A stretch of 50,033 nucleotides of DNA. Origin: Synechococcus sp. CO36386bin_29. Its GTDB lineage: Bacteria > Cyanobacteriota > Cyanobacteriia > PCC-6307 > Cyanobiaceae. Shown one piece after another: positions 28,603-37,541 of the stretch (position 1 is its first letter; the number at the start of each line of letters is the position of its first letter). A program made the position numbers and the translations under genes. Below the pieces are notes generated by a model, which did no database searches, had not been told where the DNA came from, and saw only the letters and a list, made by a program, of their open reading frames with translations. The stretch lies in NCBI GenBank assembly GCA_011523835.1, contig WTFZ01000037.1:1-50033 (forward strand). The letters are read 5' to 3'.

Positions 28603-28722
28603 AGCCCCAAACCCCTCAGGGCACCACATTCACCGAATCTCTTCCAAACAAAACCAGCAAAATGTCCACCATGAGCAGCACTTTCGGTGTAGAACGTTCT
28701 CGAAGGACAAAACGTTGAGCTC

Positions 28723-28744
28723 AGGTGATGGTCATGCTTCACCT
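28723..28744 (+). promoter_or_regulatory. Hairpin in the DUF4278 gene leader (first)
   Basis: A 6-bp perfect stem AGGTGA/TCACCT with a 10-base loop lies about 105 bases before the DUF4278 start. Upstream, at 28691-28700, is a 10-base palindrome AGAACGTTCT. No function is known. Confidence 0.35.
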
Positions 28745-28801
28745 TTCCAGCCGGAAGTAGCCACTCGCGCGGCGAAGCAACGCTCCTTCCCACGAAGCGG
28801 C

Positions 28802-28818
28802 CCCGATTCGCAATCGGG
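28802..28818 (+). promoter_or_regulatory. Hairpin in the DUF4278 gene leader (second)
   Basis: A perfect 7-bp stem CCCGATT/AATCGGG with a 3-base loop ends 29 bases before the ATG of the DUF4278 gene. There is no T run, so it is probably a leader structure and not a terminator. Confidence 0.4.
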
Positions 28819-28847
28819 ACACCCCCCACCCCTTCGAGGCTCACCTC

Positions 28848-29051
28848 ATGACCACCCTTCAACGCACGTACCGAGGCATCGCGTACGACCCTGCGCAACA
28901 CGAACGCTTGAGCGACCAACAGGTCGACCACACCTACCGCGGCACTCACTACGAGTCACCCCTGCGCCATCAGGCCGCAGAGAGCGGCACCGTCGAGCTG
29001 CACTATCGCGGCAACGTCTATCGACACAGACAGCAACTCGCCCAGTCCTAA
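28848..29051 (+). CDS. DUF4278 family small protein
   Basis: The 67-aa protein carries three copies of a YRGxxY motif (YRGIAY, YRGTHY, YRGNVY), the hallmark of cyanobacterial DUF4278 proteins. It is rich in Gln, His and Arg and has no signal peptide or membrane segment. The function is unknown; DUF4278 proteins are common, short and often stress-responsive in cyanobacteria (general knowledge). It precedes a 73-aa protein and glnB on the same strand after a structured leader. Confidence 0.8.
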   Translation: MTTLQRTYRGIAYDPAQHERLSDQQVDHTYRGTHYESPLRHQAAESGTVELHYRGNVYRHRQQLAQS

Positions 29052-29121
29052 TTCGGTATCAAATCGAACAACGAGCGACTCAGGGACTTGCCGTAATGGT
29101 CTTGTAATCGATGCGCCTTTT

Positions 29122-29343
29122 ATGGATCTCCGCTTGCTGGCAGACGGCCTTTCCTACCGATTGACCCCCGCCAGCGTTCACGGAATTCTTTGGCTCCAGA
29201 CCCATTTCGAGTCCAAGCACTGGGAGCTTCTGGCTGACGGTCGGGTGACTGTGTCCCGTACGGATGCCGAAGAGCTCCGGCAGGACGCCACCGCGGCAGG
29301 GTTAGATGTCAATACTCTTCCAACCCTTTCGCCGTCTCTTTGA
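29122..29343 (+). CDS. Small hypothetical protein (73 aa) upstream of glnB
   Basis: The 73-aa soluble protein starts MDLRLLADGLSYRLTPASVH and contains WLQTHFESKHWELLADGRV, which reads like a small alpha/beta domain. I do not recognise the family. It ends 40 bases before the glnB ATG with no terminator between, so it could be co-transcribed with PII. Confidence 0.65.
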   Translation: MDLRLLADGLSYRLTPASVHGILWLQTHFESKHWELLADGRVTVSRTDAEELRQDATAAGLDVNTLPTLSPSL

Positions 29344-29365
29344 GATCCGGCCTCATTCACACTGA

Positions 29366-29722
<357 letters not shown>

Positions 29723-29730
29723 CGACGGGT

Positions 29731-30564
29731 TCAACGGTTGATCGTTGCCGTCACCACCCCCTCGATCACCGCGTTGGGGACCGAGGGTTCACCCTTCCCG
29801 CTGAGCCACAACAGATATTCGTGATTTCCAGCGGGTCCAGTGATCGGTGACCCCACCAATCCCTGAGCCCGCCAGTCCAGACCCTGACCTGCCGCAATCA
29901 CTGTTGCAATCGCATCGACATGGGCCGCTGGGTCGCGGACTACGCCGCCTTTCCCGACACGATCACGCCCCACCTCGAACTGCGGCTTCACCAGCAGCAC
30001 CGCCTCACAGTCGCAGCACCGACCACCCTTGTCATCCAACTGCAGCAAGCCGGAGAGGGCCGGAAGCACGAGTTGGAGGGAGATGAATGACACATCAGCA
30101 ACGGCCAATGAGGGCCTTGGATCCTGTTCAGCGAAAAGCTCCTCAGGGATCAGGCGGCGCAAATTGGTGCGCTCCTTCAACACCACCCGTTCATCGGTGC
30201 GGAGGCTCCAGGCGGTTTGCCCGTACCCCACATCGATGCCATACACCCGGCGGGCTCCGTGCTGGAGCAAGCAATCAGTGAAACCACCGGTTGAAATGCC
30301 GCCGTCAAGACACACACGCCCCTTGATCTCAATGGGAAAAGACTGCAGTGCAGCAAGCAGTTTCTCCCCGCCTCGTGAAACGAATCGAGGCGGTTGCTCC
30401 ACGCGAACAACGGTATCTTCAGCGACCTCATAACCAGGCTTCTCCAGGCGCTGCCCATGGCGATCACGCACCTTCCCCGCACGGATCAGCTGTTGAGCCT
30501 GCTGACGGGATGCCGCCAGGCCCAACGTCAGCAGATGCAGATCCAGACGTTGTTTTCGGGTCAC
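29731..30564 (-). CDS. tlyA: TlyA-family rRNA methyltransferase/hemolysin
   Basis: The 277-aa protein has an N-terminal S4 RNA-binding domain (RLDLHLLTLGLAASRQQAQQ, GKVRDRHGQRLEKPGYEV). An FtsJ-like methyltransferase domain follows with VCLDGGISTGGFTDCLLQ (the family's SAM site, usually DVGSSTGGFTD) and VLLVKPQFEVGRDRVGKGG. Relatives 2'-O-methylate 16S/23S rRNA. GTG at 30564 gives the family N-terminus VTRKQRLD; an ATG at 30612 would add 16 residues. It converges on glnB with an 8-base gap. Confidence 0.9.
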   Translation of the reverse strand: MTRKQRLDLHLLTLGLAASRQQAQQLIRAGKVRDRHGQRLEKPGYEVAEDTVVRVEQPPRFVSRGGEKLLAALQSFPIEIKGRVCLDGGISTGGFTDCLLQHGARRVYGIDVGYGQTAWSLRTDERVVLKERTNLRRLIPEELFAEQDPRPSLAVADVSFISLQLVLPALSGLLQLDDKGGRCCDCEAVLLVKPQFEVGRDRVGKGGVVRDPAAHVDAIATVIAAGQGLDWRAQGLVGSPITGPAGNHEYLLWLSGKGEPSVPNAVIEGVVTATINR

Positions 30565-30662
30565 AGCTTCATAAAAGCAGAGTTGAAATCCGAACAAAGA
30601 CAAGGTGTTCACCTATGAACACCTTGATTTCCAGGAGGATCATCTCGAGCCGCCTCACGGAC

Positions 30663-30881
30663 ATGTCCGCCAAGCAGCCCTCCCATTCACGCTGCCGAAA
30701 CAACAGGAACGTTCTGGAGCTCCTCCATCCAGGAACTTTCGTCACGATTGACAATCATCCCAATGATCTGCCCCCCTTCCAGGTGATCGAATGCCGCGGA
30801 GGCGTGTGCCGGGTCCGTCAGCAATCCTGGGGTCAGCACGTGCAGTGGGAGGTCGAGCACCGTCGCCTGCGTTCGGCTTGA
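30663..30881 (+). CDS. Small basic conserved-looking protein (72 aa) upstream of purB
   Basis: The 72-aa protein has a basic N-terminus and a beta-rich core: NVLELLHPGTFVTIDNHP, then DLPPFQVIECRGGVCRVRQQ and WGQHVQWEVEHRRL. The compact strand/turn pattern resembles a small SH3-like or RNA-contacting domain, but no family is recognised with confidence. It lies 49 bases before purB on the same strand and is divergent from tlyA. In-frame starts also occur further upstream (30615). Confidence 0.7.
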   Translation: MSAKQPSHSRCRNNRNVLELLHPGTFVTIDNHPNDLPPFQVIECRGGVCRVRQQSWGQHVQWEVEHRRLRSA

Positions 30882-30930
30882 ACCACCCCGTCGCCGTATG
30901 GTCATGGATTGACCGTTCGTCTGCGAGCCC

Positions 30931-32226
30931 TTGATCGAGCGCTACACCCTGCCCGAGATGGGCGCGATCTGGACCGACCGTGCCAAGTATCAAAGTTGGC
31001 TCGATGTCGAAGTCGCTGCCTGTGAAGCCAACTGCTCGCTAGGGCGCGTCCCGGAGCCTGCGATGGAGGACATCCGCAACAAGGCGGCCTTCGAACCGGA
31101 AAGGATCCTCGAGATCGAGGCCGAGGTGCGCCATGACGTGATCGCGTTCCTCACCAACGTGAATGAGCATGTGGGGGATGCAGGGCGCTACATCCATGTG
31201 GGAATGACCAGCAGTGATGTGCTGGACACAGGCTTGGCGCTTCAACTCAAGGCCTCGGTGGCGCTGTTGAGACAGGAACTGATGGCCCTAGATCAGGCCA
31301 TTGCAGACCTGGCGAAAGCGCACAAGGGCACAGTGATGATCGGCCGCTCCCATGCCATCCATGGCGAACCGATCACCTTCGGCTTCAAGCTTGCAGGATG
31401 GTTGGCGGAAACCCGTCGCAACGCAGAGCGCCTCGAACGTCTCGAACGGGATGTGGCCGTGGGCCAGGTGAGTGGCGCCATGGGCACCTACGCCAACACC
31501 GATCCGGACGTGGAGCGACTGACCTGTGAACGTCTTGGCCTGGCCCCCGACACCGCCAGCACGCAGGTGATCTCAAGGGATCGTCACGCGGATTACATCC
31601 AGACCCTCGCGCTTGTGGGAGCAAGCCTCGACCGCTTTGCCACGGAGATCCGCAATCTCCAGCGCACTGACGTGCTCGAAGTGGAAGAAAGCTTTGCCAA
31701 GGGCCAGAAAGGCAGTTCGGCCATGCCCCATAAACGCAATCCGATCCGCAGTGAGCGCATCAGCGGCCTGGCCCGGGTGCTGCGCAGCTATGTCGTCGCT
31801 GCCCTTGAGAATGTCGCTCTGTGGCATGAACGGGACATCAGCCACAGCTCCACGGAACGGATGATGCTTCCGGACTGTTCGGTCACGCTGCATTTCATGC
31901 TCAGGGAGATGACGGCTGTGGTGGCCGGTCTGGGCGTCTACCCGGACAACATGCGCCGCAACATGAATGTTTATGGGGGTGTGGTGTTCAGCCAGCGGGT
32001 TCTGCTCGGCCTCGTCGATGCCGGGATGAGCCGGGAGGACGCCTACCGAGTGGTGCAGAGAAACGCCCACAGCGCCTGGAATACTGATGGTGGTGATTTC
32101 CGCAGCAACCTCGCCGGCGATCCTGAGGTCACGGCAAAACTCAGCAGTCAACAGCTTGAAGACTGCTTCAGCACGGAGCTACATCAAGCCAACCTCGGTG
32201 TGATCTGGGAGCGGCTCAAGCTCTGA
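30931..32226 (+). CDS. purB: Adenylosuccinate lyase
   Basis: The 431-aa enzyme cleaves SAICAR and adenylosuccinate in purine synthesis. The fumarase/aspartase-superfamily signature GSSAMPHKRNP is at 261-271, preceded by the substrate His region GRSHAIHGEPITFGFK. The start is TTG at 30931 (MIERYTLPEMGAIWTD), which matches the family N-terminus. It is followed by a 33-aa membrane peptide gene and fumC, a member of the same superfamily. Confidence 0.96.
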   Translation: MIERYTLPEMGAIWTDRAKYQSWLDVEVAACEANCSLGRVPEPAMEDIRNKAAFEPERILEIEAEVRHDVIAFLTNVNEHVGDAGRYIHVGMTSSDVLDTGLALQLKASVALLRQELMALDQAIADLAKAHKGTVMIGRSHAIHGEPITFGFKLAGWLAETRRNAERLERLERDVAVGQVSGAMGTYANTDPDVERLTCERLGLAPDTASTQVISRDRHADYIQTLALVGASLDRFATEIRNLQRTDVLEVEESFAKGQKGSSAMPHKRNPIRSERISGLARVLRSYVVAALENVALWHERDISHSSTERMMLPDCSVTLHFMLREMTAVVAGLGVYPDNMRRNMNVYGGVVFSQRVLLGLVDAGMSREDAYRVVQRNAHSAWNTDGGDFRSNLAGDPEVTAKLSSQQLEDCFSTELHQANLGVIWERLKL

Positions 32227-32253
32227 TGCACGTCTGATGCACTGACAGCACCC

Positions 32254-32355
32254 ATGTTCTGGACCCCCTACGCAGACTGGATCTATGTGGTGGTGAGCGT
32301 CAGCGGAATGCTGCTGATCATTGCCCTTGTGTTGAGGCCCCCCTCGAACCCATGA
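32254..32355 (+). CDS. 33-residue single-span membrane peptide
   Basis: A small gene of 34 codons lies between purB and fumC. The product has a short aromatic N-terminus (MFWTPYADWIY), one hydrophobic helix of about 20 residues (VVVSVSGMLLIIALVLR) and a Pro-rich tail. Its stop overlaps the fumC ATG as ATGA. The overlap, clean helix and position argue that it is real, but coding capacity this short cannot be proven from one genome. It might be a thylakoid or plasma membrane microprotein. Confidence 0.55.
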   Translation: MFWTPYADWIYVVVSVSGMLLIIALVLRPPSNP

Positions 32356-33749
32356 CGAACGCGACGCGCACCGAACACGACAGCATGGGCCCCGTGCATG
32401 TGCCGGAGCAGGCGCTCTGGGGGGCGCAAACCCAGCGCTCCCTTCAGAATTTCGCCATTGCCGAGGACCGGATCCCCACCCCCCTGATTCACGCACTCGC
32501 TCGCATCAAGCAGGCAGCGGCGATCGTGAATGCGCGACACGGTCTGATCAGCAACGACCAGCGTGACCTGATTGTTGAAGCCGCGGCCGCCATTGCCGAG
32601 GGGCACCACGATGCTCAGTTTCCTTTGAGGGTCTGGCAGACCGGCAGTGGCACGCAGACCAACATGAACCTCAATGAGGTGATCAGCAACCTGGCATCAC
32701 GGCAGGCGGGGGAAGCTCTCGGCAGCCATCGGCCCATCCATCCGAATGACCACGTCAACCGTTCCCAATCCACCAACGACGCCTTCCCTGCGGCCATCCA
32801 TGTGGCAACCGCTGAAGCGATCAGCCGCCGCCTTCAACCGGAACTGCAGCAGCTGAAAGAAGCCTTTGCCGCCAAAGCAGAGGCCTGGAGCTCCATCGTG
32901 AAGATCGGCCGCACCCACCTTCAGGATGCGGTTCCGCTCACCCTCGGCCAGGAAGCGTCTGCCTGGAAGGAACAGATCGGAACGGCCGCTCAGCGCATCG
33001 ACACCAGCCTGGAGGAAATCCTGCCTCTGCCCTTGGGAGGGACAGCCGTTGGAACGGGTCTCAACGCCCCCAGAGGCTTTTCCGTGGAAGCAGCAGCGGA
33101 GCTCAAACGCCTCACAGGCCTTCCGTTTACGACTGCCCCCAACAAGTTCGCTGTAATGGCCAGCCATGACGGGCTGGTCAACACGATGGGACAGCTCAGG
33201 CTTCTGGCCGTCAGCCTGCTCAAGATTGCCAATGACATCCGCCTGCTCGCCTGTGGGCCCAGAGCCGGTCTCGCGGAACTGCATCTTCCAGAGAATGAAC
33301 CTGGAAGTTCGATCATGCCGGGCAAGGTGAATCCAACCCAGTGCGAAGCGATGGCGATGGTCTGCACCCAGGTGATCGGCCTCGATGCTGCGGTGGCCAT
33401 GGCCGGTGCGGGTGGCCATCTGCAGATGAATGTGTACAAACCCCTGATCGGCTTCAACCTGCTGCAGGCCATCACCCTGCTCACCGATGCCTGTCACTGT
33501 TTCCGGGTCGCAATGGTTGAAGGGATCGAACCCAACCGCGCCCGCATCCAACGGGATGTGGAGCAGTCCCTGATGCTCGTCACCCCGCTCACCCCGGTGA
33601 TTGGGTACGACAAAGCGAGCAGAATTGCCAAGTACGCGCACGACCAGGGAATGGACCTGAAAAGCGCTGCTCTGGACCTGGGTTATGTGAGCGCTGAAGA
33701 GTTCGATCGCGTCGTCGACCCTGCAGTCATGGCGGCTCAACAGGGCTGA
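32352..33749 (+). CDS. fumC: Fumarate hydratase, class II
   Basis: The 465-aa iron-independent fumarase has the superfamily signature GSSIMPGKVNP (318-328), SGSGTQTNMNLNEVI and the substrate-site HPNDHVNRSQSTND. The start overlaps the upstream peptide gene by four bases. It converges on the helicase gene, with 18 bases between stops and no clear terminator. Confidence 0.97.
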   Translation: MTNATRTEHDSMGPVHVPEQALWGAQTQRSLQNFAIAEDRIPTPLIHALARIKQAAAIVNARHGLISNDQRDLIVEAAAAIAEGHHDAQFPLRVWQTGSGTQTNMNLNEVISNLASRQAGEALGSHRPIHPNDHVNRSQSTNDAFPAAIHVATAEAISRRLQPELQQLKEAFAAKAEAWSSIVKIGRTHLQDAVPLTLGQEASAWKEQIGTAAQRIDTSLEEILPLPLGGTAVGTGLNAPRGFSVEAAAELKRLTGLPFTTAPNKFAVMASHDGLVNTMGQLRLLAVSLLKIANDIRLLACGPRAGLAELHLPENEPGSSIMPGKVNPTQCEAMAMVCTQVIGLDAAVAMAGAGGHLQMNVYKPLIGFNLLQAITLLTDACHCFRVAMVEGIEPNRARIQRDVEQSLMLVTPLTPVIGYDKASRIAKYAHDQGMDLKSAALDLGYVSAEEFDRVVDPAVMAAQQG

Positions 33750-33767
33750 GAGACTTTCATCAAATGG

Positions 33768-36542
33768 TCAGGCAGCCCTCTCGGTTGCCGGATTCAACGA
33801 CTCTGATTCCGCCGCTGCAGCCTTGAGCAAATCATCCGCTTCCGCCACAGGGAAGCGATTGATCGCTTTCAGCGCCTGACGGGCATGGCTGCGAAGCTGC
33901 TCACTGATCGCCTCGCAGTAGGGAACCTGCGCCAGCAGATCAATGGTGCGTCGCATGATCCGCACCACATCGCCCTCATCCAGCGAGGTGTTGGCAATCA
34001 GATCATTCCAGGCCACACCGCGGGCCCAGGCCTCCACCAGTCCCATGAGTTCAGGCTCCCACCACGCAGGCACCACAACTTGGTGACGTTCCTGAGCCCG
34101 CAGCAGTTCCCTGCGGATTCCGGAAAGATCATGCAGCGCCTCCTCCGCCCGGGGCGGAGGAGGGAAGCCGCTCCAGAGGTCAGGCCGGTTCACTTCGGTG
34201 CTGATCGCTTCAAACACCGCTGCAAGCTCAGGCGGTGGCAGGTCATCAAGGTGACCACTCATCAACGCAAGACCCAGCCACAGCTCGTTGTCGCCACGCA
34301 GAGCCGCCACGGTTCTGCCGATCTCCGTCGGCACAAGGTCATCGAGAGCGCCGAAGTGCTGCAGGATCTCCATCAGAGCAATGAATGTCTCCCAGTGCTG
34401 GTTGGCACGGTGATGGAGCAGTTGCTGGCGCTCGGTGATTTCCAGTTCCAGCTCCTCCATGCGCCGACGGTGTTTCTTGAGCTGCTTACGATCCCCCCAG
34501 CGGTGTGCTGGATGGGCTTCCAGCTCAGCCTCAAGCTCCTGCACAGACTGCATCTGGCTCAGAACTTCCCCGGCAAGGTCGTACTGAGGTGTGGTCATGT
34601 CATGGCGCTGGGCCATGTGGCTTACAGCAAGAGCGAGTCCACCGCTGTGCTGATCGCCATGACGAAGTTCTCCAGAGCGTCCCAGTTCAGGAGTGCGCAC
34701 CCCCTCGACCTGCAGACAGCTCAGTTCGGCGTGCAGGCTGACCACCGCCTGACAGGGCAGCAGAAGCCAGACGTTGTCGTAAGTGAGGCACAGCAGGAGC
34801 GGGAACTGACCGGGGCCATCGCATTTGTCAACGATCACGGCCGGGGTGACACCACCGCGCAACTGGGGAGATTTGAGACTCACCAGCGTGCCGACACTGG
34901 CGAACTGCAGCGCCAGCGTGAGCTCATGAGCGAGTGTTTCCTCCGCCTGCTGCTGGAGGATTCGCAGCAAACGTCGCTCCTCCCGGAGACGTCCGCGCAA
35001 CTTTTCATACTCTTCAAAATCTTCCCAGGGCACATCACCGGATGATCCCTGCAACTGGCCGAGCTGGAGACGCAGCTGCTGAAGAATCTCCTCCTCCTCA
35101 AGAAGATCGAGGCTGGCGAGATAGCGGCCGAAACTCCTCTCAACCAACTCCCTGGCCTTGGCCAGGTCATGGCGCTGCAGCAGGTTGAGCACCATTCCAT
35201 AGCTGGGTGTGAACTGACTGACGAGAGGATCTGCGGGGCTCGTGGCCAGCTGTCCCGCTTCTCGAACGCCTTCAAAACGACTCTGCACGGTCACCACATA
35301 GCCCTTTGAATCAAGGCCCCGGCGACCGGCACGACCAGCCATCTGCAGGAATTCACTCGCCATCAGCGGCCGATGGCCCCGCTCGGTGCGCTTGGACAGA
35401 GAAGCGATCACAGTGCTGCGCGCAGGCATGTTGATCCCGGCCGCCAGGGTTTCCGTGGCGAACACCACTTTCACTAACCCCTGCTGGAACAACTCTTCGA
35501 TTAGCTCCTTCCACGCCGGCAAGACGCCGGCGTGGTGTGCAGCGATTCCCCGCAGGAGTGCATCGGCATGCAAGTCATCACGCACGGCCTCTGGGTTGGC
35601 CGCTGTGTAGGACTTGAGGCGCTCACGGATCCGTGCCTGCTCGGACTCACTGACCAGGCACAGCACTCCAAGATCGCGGACGGCCTTGTCACACCCGCGG
35701 CGACTGAAGATGAAATAAATCGCCGGCAACATGTCCCGAGCCGCCATCTGGGCCACCACGAAACTGATCGGCGGTTGCTCAGGCTGGGGAGGACGTTGAG
35801 ACCGTCCCTTGCGCTTCTGCCCCTTTGGAGCCCGCCACACCTTGCAGTTGGGGTGGAGACCGGTGCCTTGGTCATTCAGCAACGGATGCAGTCCCTTGGC
35901 ACTGCAGAAACTGAACTGAAGGGGGACGGGTCTGAAGTCGCTGAGCACCAGACGCGTGGGGCCATGGACCCGTTCGATCCAGTCGGTGAGCTGCCCGGCA
36001 TTGGCAACCGTGGCGGAGAGGGCCACCAGCTGCACCGGCGGTGGACAGTGAATAATCGACTCCTCCCAGACCGTACCGCGCTGCGAATCGTTCATGTAGT
36101 GGCATTCATCGAGCACCACCGCCTCCACATCCGCCAGCGGGTCGTCGGACTCATCCGCTTCCGCATAGAGCATGTTGCGGAAGATCTCCGTGGTCATCAC
36201 CACGATCGAGGCCTCACGATTGACGCTGAGGTCACCGGTCATCAAACCGACGTTGTCGGCCCCGAACTGCTCACGGAAATCACGCAGCTTCTGGTTTGAC
36301 AGGGCCTTGAGAGGCGTGGTGTAAAACACCTTCTGGCCGTGGGCGATGGCCCGATAGATGGCATATTCGCCCACGAGAGTCTTACCGGATCCCGTCGGAG
36401 CACTGACAACAACTGAGTGTCCCTGGTTGAGGGCATCAATGGCCTCCAGCTGAAAGTCATCCAGCGGGAAAGGAAAAAGCTGCGTCGGATCAGGAGATCC
36501 CACACTGTCGGGCTGTGCAGCCTGGGAGTCCTGGGTGTTCAT
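33768..36542 (-). CDS. Ski2-like superfamily 2 RNA helicase with DSHCT domain
   Basis: The 924-aa protein resembles Ski2/Mtr4-family helicases found in cyanobacteria and plants. It has Walker A APTGSGKT (48-55), the DECH box in VVLDECHYMND, SAT (motif III) and QMAGRAGRRGLD (motif VI). A long helical region follows, with a C-terminal DSHCT-like domain in the last 200 residues (ending near DDLIANTSLDEGDVVRIMRR). It likely unwinds RNA for turnover or maturation (inference from family). It is the upstream-most possible partner of nothing obvious; the BASS transporter gene lies nine bases upstream of its start. Confidence 0.9.
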   Translation of the reverse strand: MNTQDSQAAQPDSVGSPDPTQLFPFPLDDFQLEAIDALNQGHSVVVSAPTGSGKTLVGEYAIYRAIAHGQKVFYTTPLKALSNQKLRDFREQFGADNVGLMTGDLSVNREASIVVMTTEIFRNMLYAEADESDDPLADVEAVVLDECHYMNDSQRGTVWEESIIHCPPPVQLVALSATVANAGQLTDWIERVHGPTRLVLSDFRPVPLQFSFCSAKGLHPLLNDQGTGLHPNCKVWRAPKGQKRKGRSQRPPQPEQPPISFVVAQMAARDMLPAIYFIFSRRGCDKAVRDLGVLCLVSESEQARIRERLKSYTAANPEAVRDDLHADALLRGIAAHHAGVLPAWKELIEELFQQGLVKVVFATETLAAGINMPARSTVIASLSKRTERGHRPLMASEFLQMAGRAGRRGLDSKGYVVTVQSRFEGVREAGQLATSPADPLVSQFTPSYGMVLNLLQRHDLAKARELVERSFGRYLASLDLLEEEEILQQLRLQLGQLQGSSGDVPWEDFEEYEKLRGRLREERRLLRILQQQAEETLAHELTLALQFASVGTLVSLKSPQLRGGVTPAVIVDKCDGPGQFPLLLCLTYDNVWLLLPCQAVVSLHAELSCLQVEGVRTPELGRSGELRHGDQHSGGLALAVSHMAQRHDMTTPQYDLAGEVLSQMQSVQELEAELEAHPAHRWGDRKQLKKHRRRMEELELEITERQQLLHHRANQHWETFIALMEILQHFGALDDLVPTEIGRTVAALRGDNELWLGLALMSGHLDDLPPPELAAVFEAISTEVNRPDLWSGFPPPPRAEEALHDLSGIRRELLRAQERHQVVVPAWWEPELMGLVEAWARGVAWNDLIANTSLDEGDVVRIMRRTIDLLAQVPYCEAISEQLRSHARQALKAINRFPVAEADDLLKAAAAESESLNPATERAA

Positions 36543-36551
36543 GGCGGGATC

Positions 36552-37469
36552 TTAGGGACGCCGTCGCCACAGCACCGCTAAGAGACTTCCCAGCAGAGAG
36601 TGCATCACGGCGGAGATCGCTCCCGGAAGAGCGGTGAGCGGATTCGCGAAGCCACCGGATCGAGCCAGCACAACCGCCAGTCCGGAATTCTGCATCCCAA
36701 CTTCAATGCTGATGGTGCGGCGCACAGCCCTGGGTTCACCCATGAAGGCCGGCAGCAGGAAGCCGAGCAGGAACCCACCGCCATGGAGCAACGCTGTGGC
36801 CAGCACCAGCAGGCCTCCCTGACGCAGAAGCACCTCGCGCTGACTGCCCACGATTCCAGCGACGATCAGGGCAATCGCAATGACGGCAACCGGCGGCATC
36901 ACAGGCTGCACTCGGGCTGCCACCCGAGGCAGCCCCTGCTTGATCAGCACACCGAGAGCCACTGGCACCAGCACCACCTGCAGCACATTGACCAGCAAGG
37001 TCCATCCATCCACCGGCACGTAGCGCCCCGCCAGGGCACTGGCGAGCAGGGGTGTCACCACAACGGCAAACAGGGTGCTCAGCGACGTCATTACCACCGA
37101 AAGCGCCACATCAGCCCGGGCGATCAACGCCACCACATTGCTGGCCGTTCCTCCCGGGCAGCACCCCACCAGAATCAAGCCGACCGCCAGAGGCGGTTCC
37201 AGCTTGAGGCCCCAAGCCAACAGGGCCGCGAGAGAAGGCATCACCAGAAACTGGGCACCGACACCGATCAGGGCAGCCCGCGGAGGGAGCAGCGCCCTGC
37301 GGAAATCAACAGGGGAGAGACCCAGCCCCATGCCCAGCATGATCAGGGCCAGAGACCAGACGATCACCGGCCCTGCCACCCAGGTAAACAAGTCGGGCTG
37401 CAGCAGCGAAAGCAGTGCTGCCAGCAGGGTCCATAGGGGGAAGAAAAGAGTGAAGCGCTCCAAACCCAT
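36552..37469 (-). CDS. BASS-family (bile acid:sodium symporter-like) transporter
   Basis: The 305-aa membrane protein has about nine to ten helices and the family motifs CCPGGTASNVVALIARAD (Gly-rich unwound region) and ISIEVGMQNSGLAVVLA. BASS relatives transport organic acids such as pyruvate or pantoate coupled to Na+. The substrate here is unknown. The frame opens at an ATG at 37508, but ATG at 37469 (MGLERFTLFFPLW) matches the family start. It is divergent from bioF and lies nine bases before the helicase gene. Confidence 0.88.
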   Translation of the reverse strand: MGLERFTLFFPLWTLLAALLSLLQPDLFTWVAGPVIVWSLALIMLGMGLGLSPVDFRRALLPPRAALIGVGAQFLVMPSLAALLAWGLKLEPPLAVGLILVGCCPGGTASNVVALIARADVALSVVMTSLSTLFAVVVTPLLASALAGRYVPVDGWTLLVNVLQVVLVPVALGVLIKQGLPRVAARVQPVMPPVAVIAIALIVAGIVGSQREVLLRQGGLLVLATALLHGGGFLLGFLLPAFMGEPRAVRRTISIEVGMQNSGLAVVLARSGGFANPLTALPGAISAVMHSLLGSLLAVLWRRRP

Positions 37470-37541
37470 TAACCGCTTCTGAATGGAAGGGCAGAAATTC
37501 CCTTTCACTCTGCAGGGCGATCAGGGCCCAAAGTGGGGGTC

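Noticed and set aside
28553..28640. A preQ1 riboswitch before queF
   Set aside because: The queF leader has a small hairpin and a U run, but not the conserved C-rich loop and A-rich 3' tail of preQ1-I, nor a recognisable preQ1-II/III layout.
28691..28700. Palindrome AGAACGTTCT as a LexA or NtcA box
   Set aside because: It lacks the spacing of a LexA site (GAAC-N4-GTTC type) and is not GTA-N8-TAC, so no regulator can be assigned.
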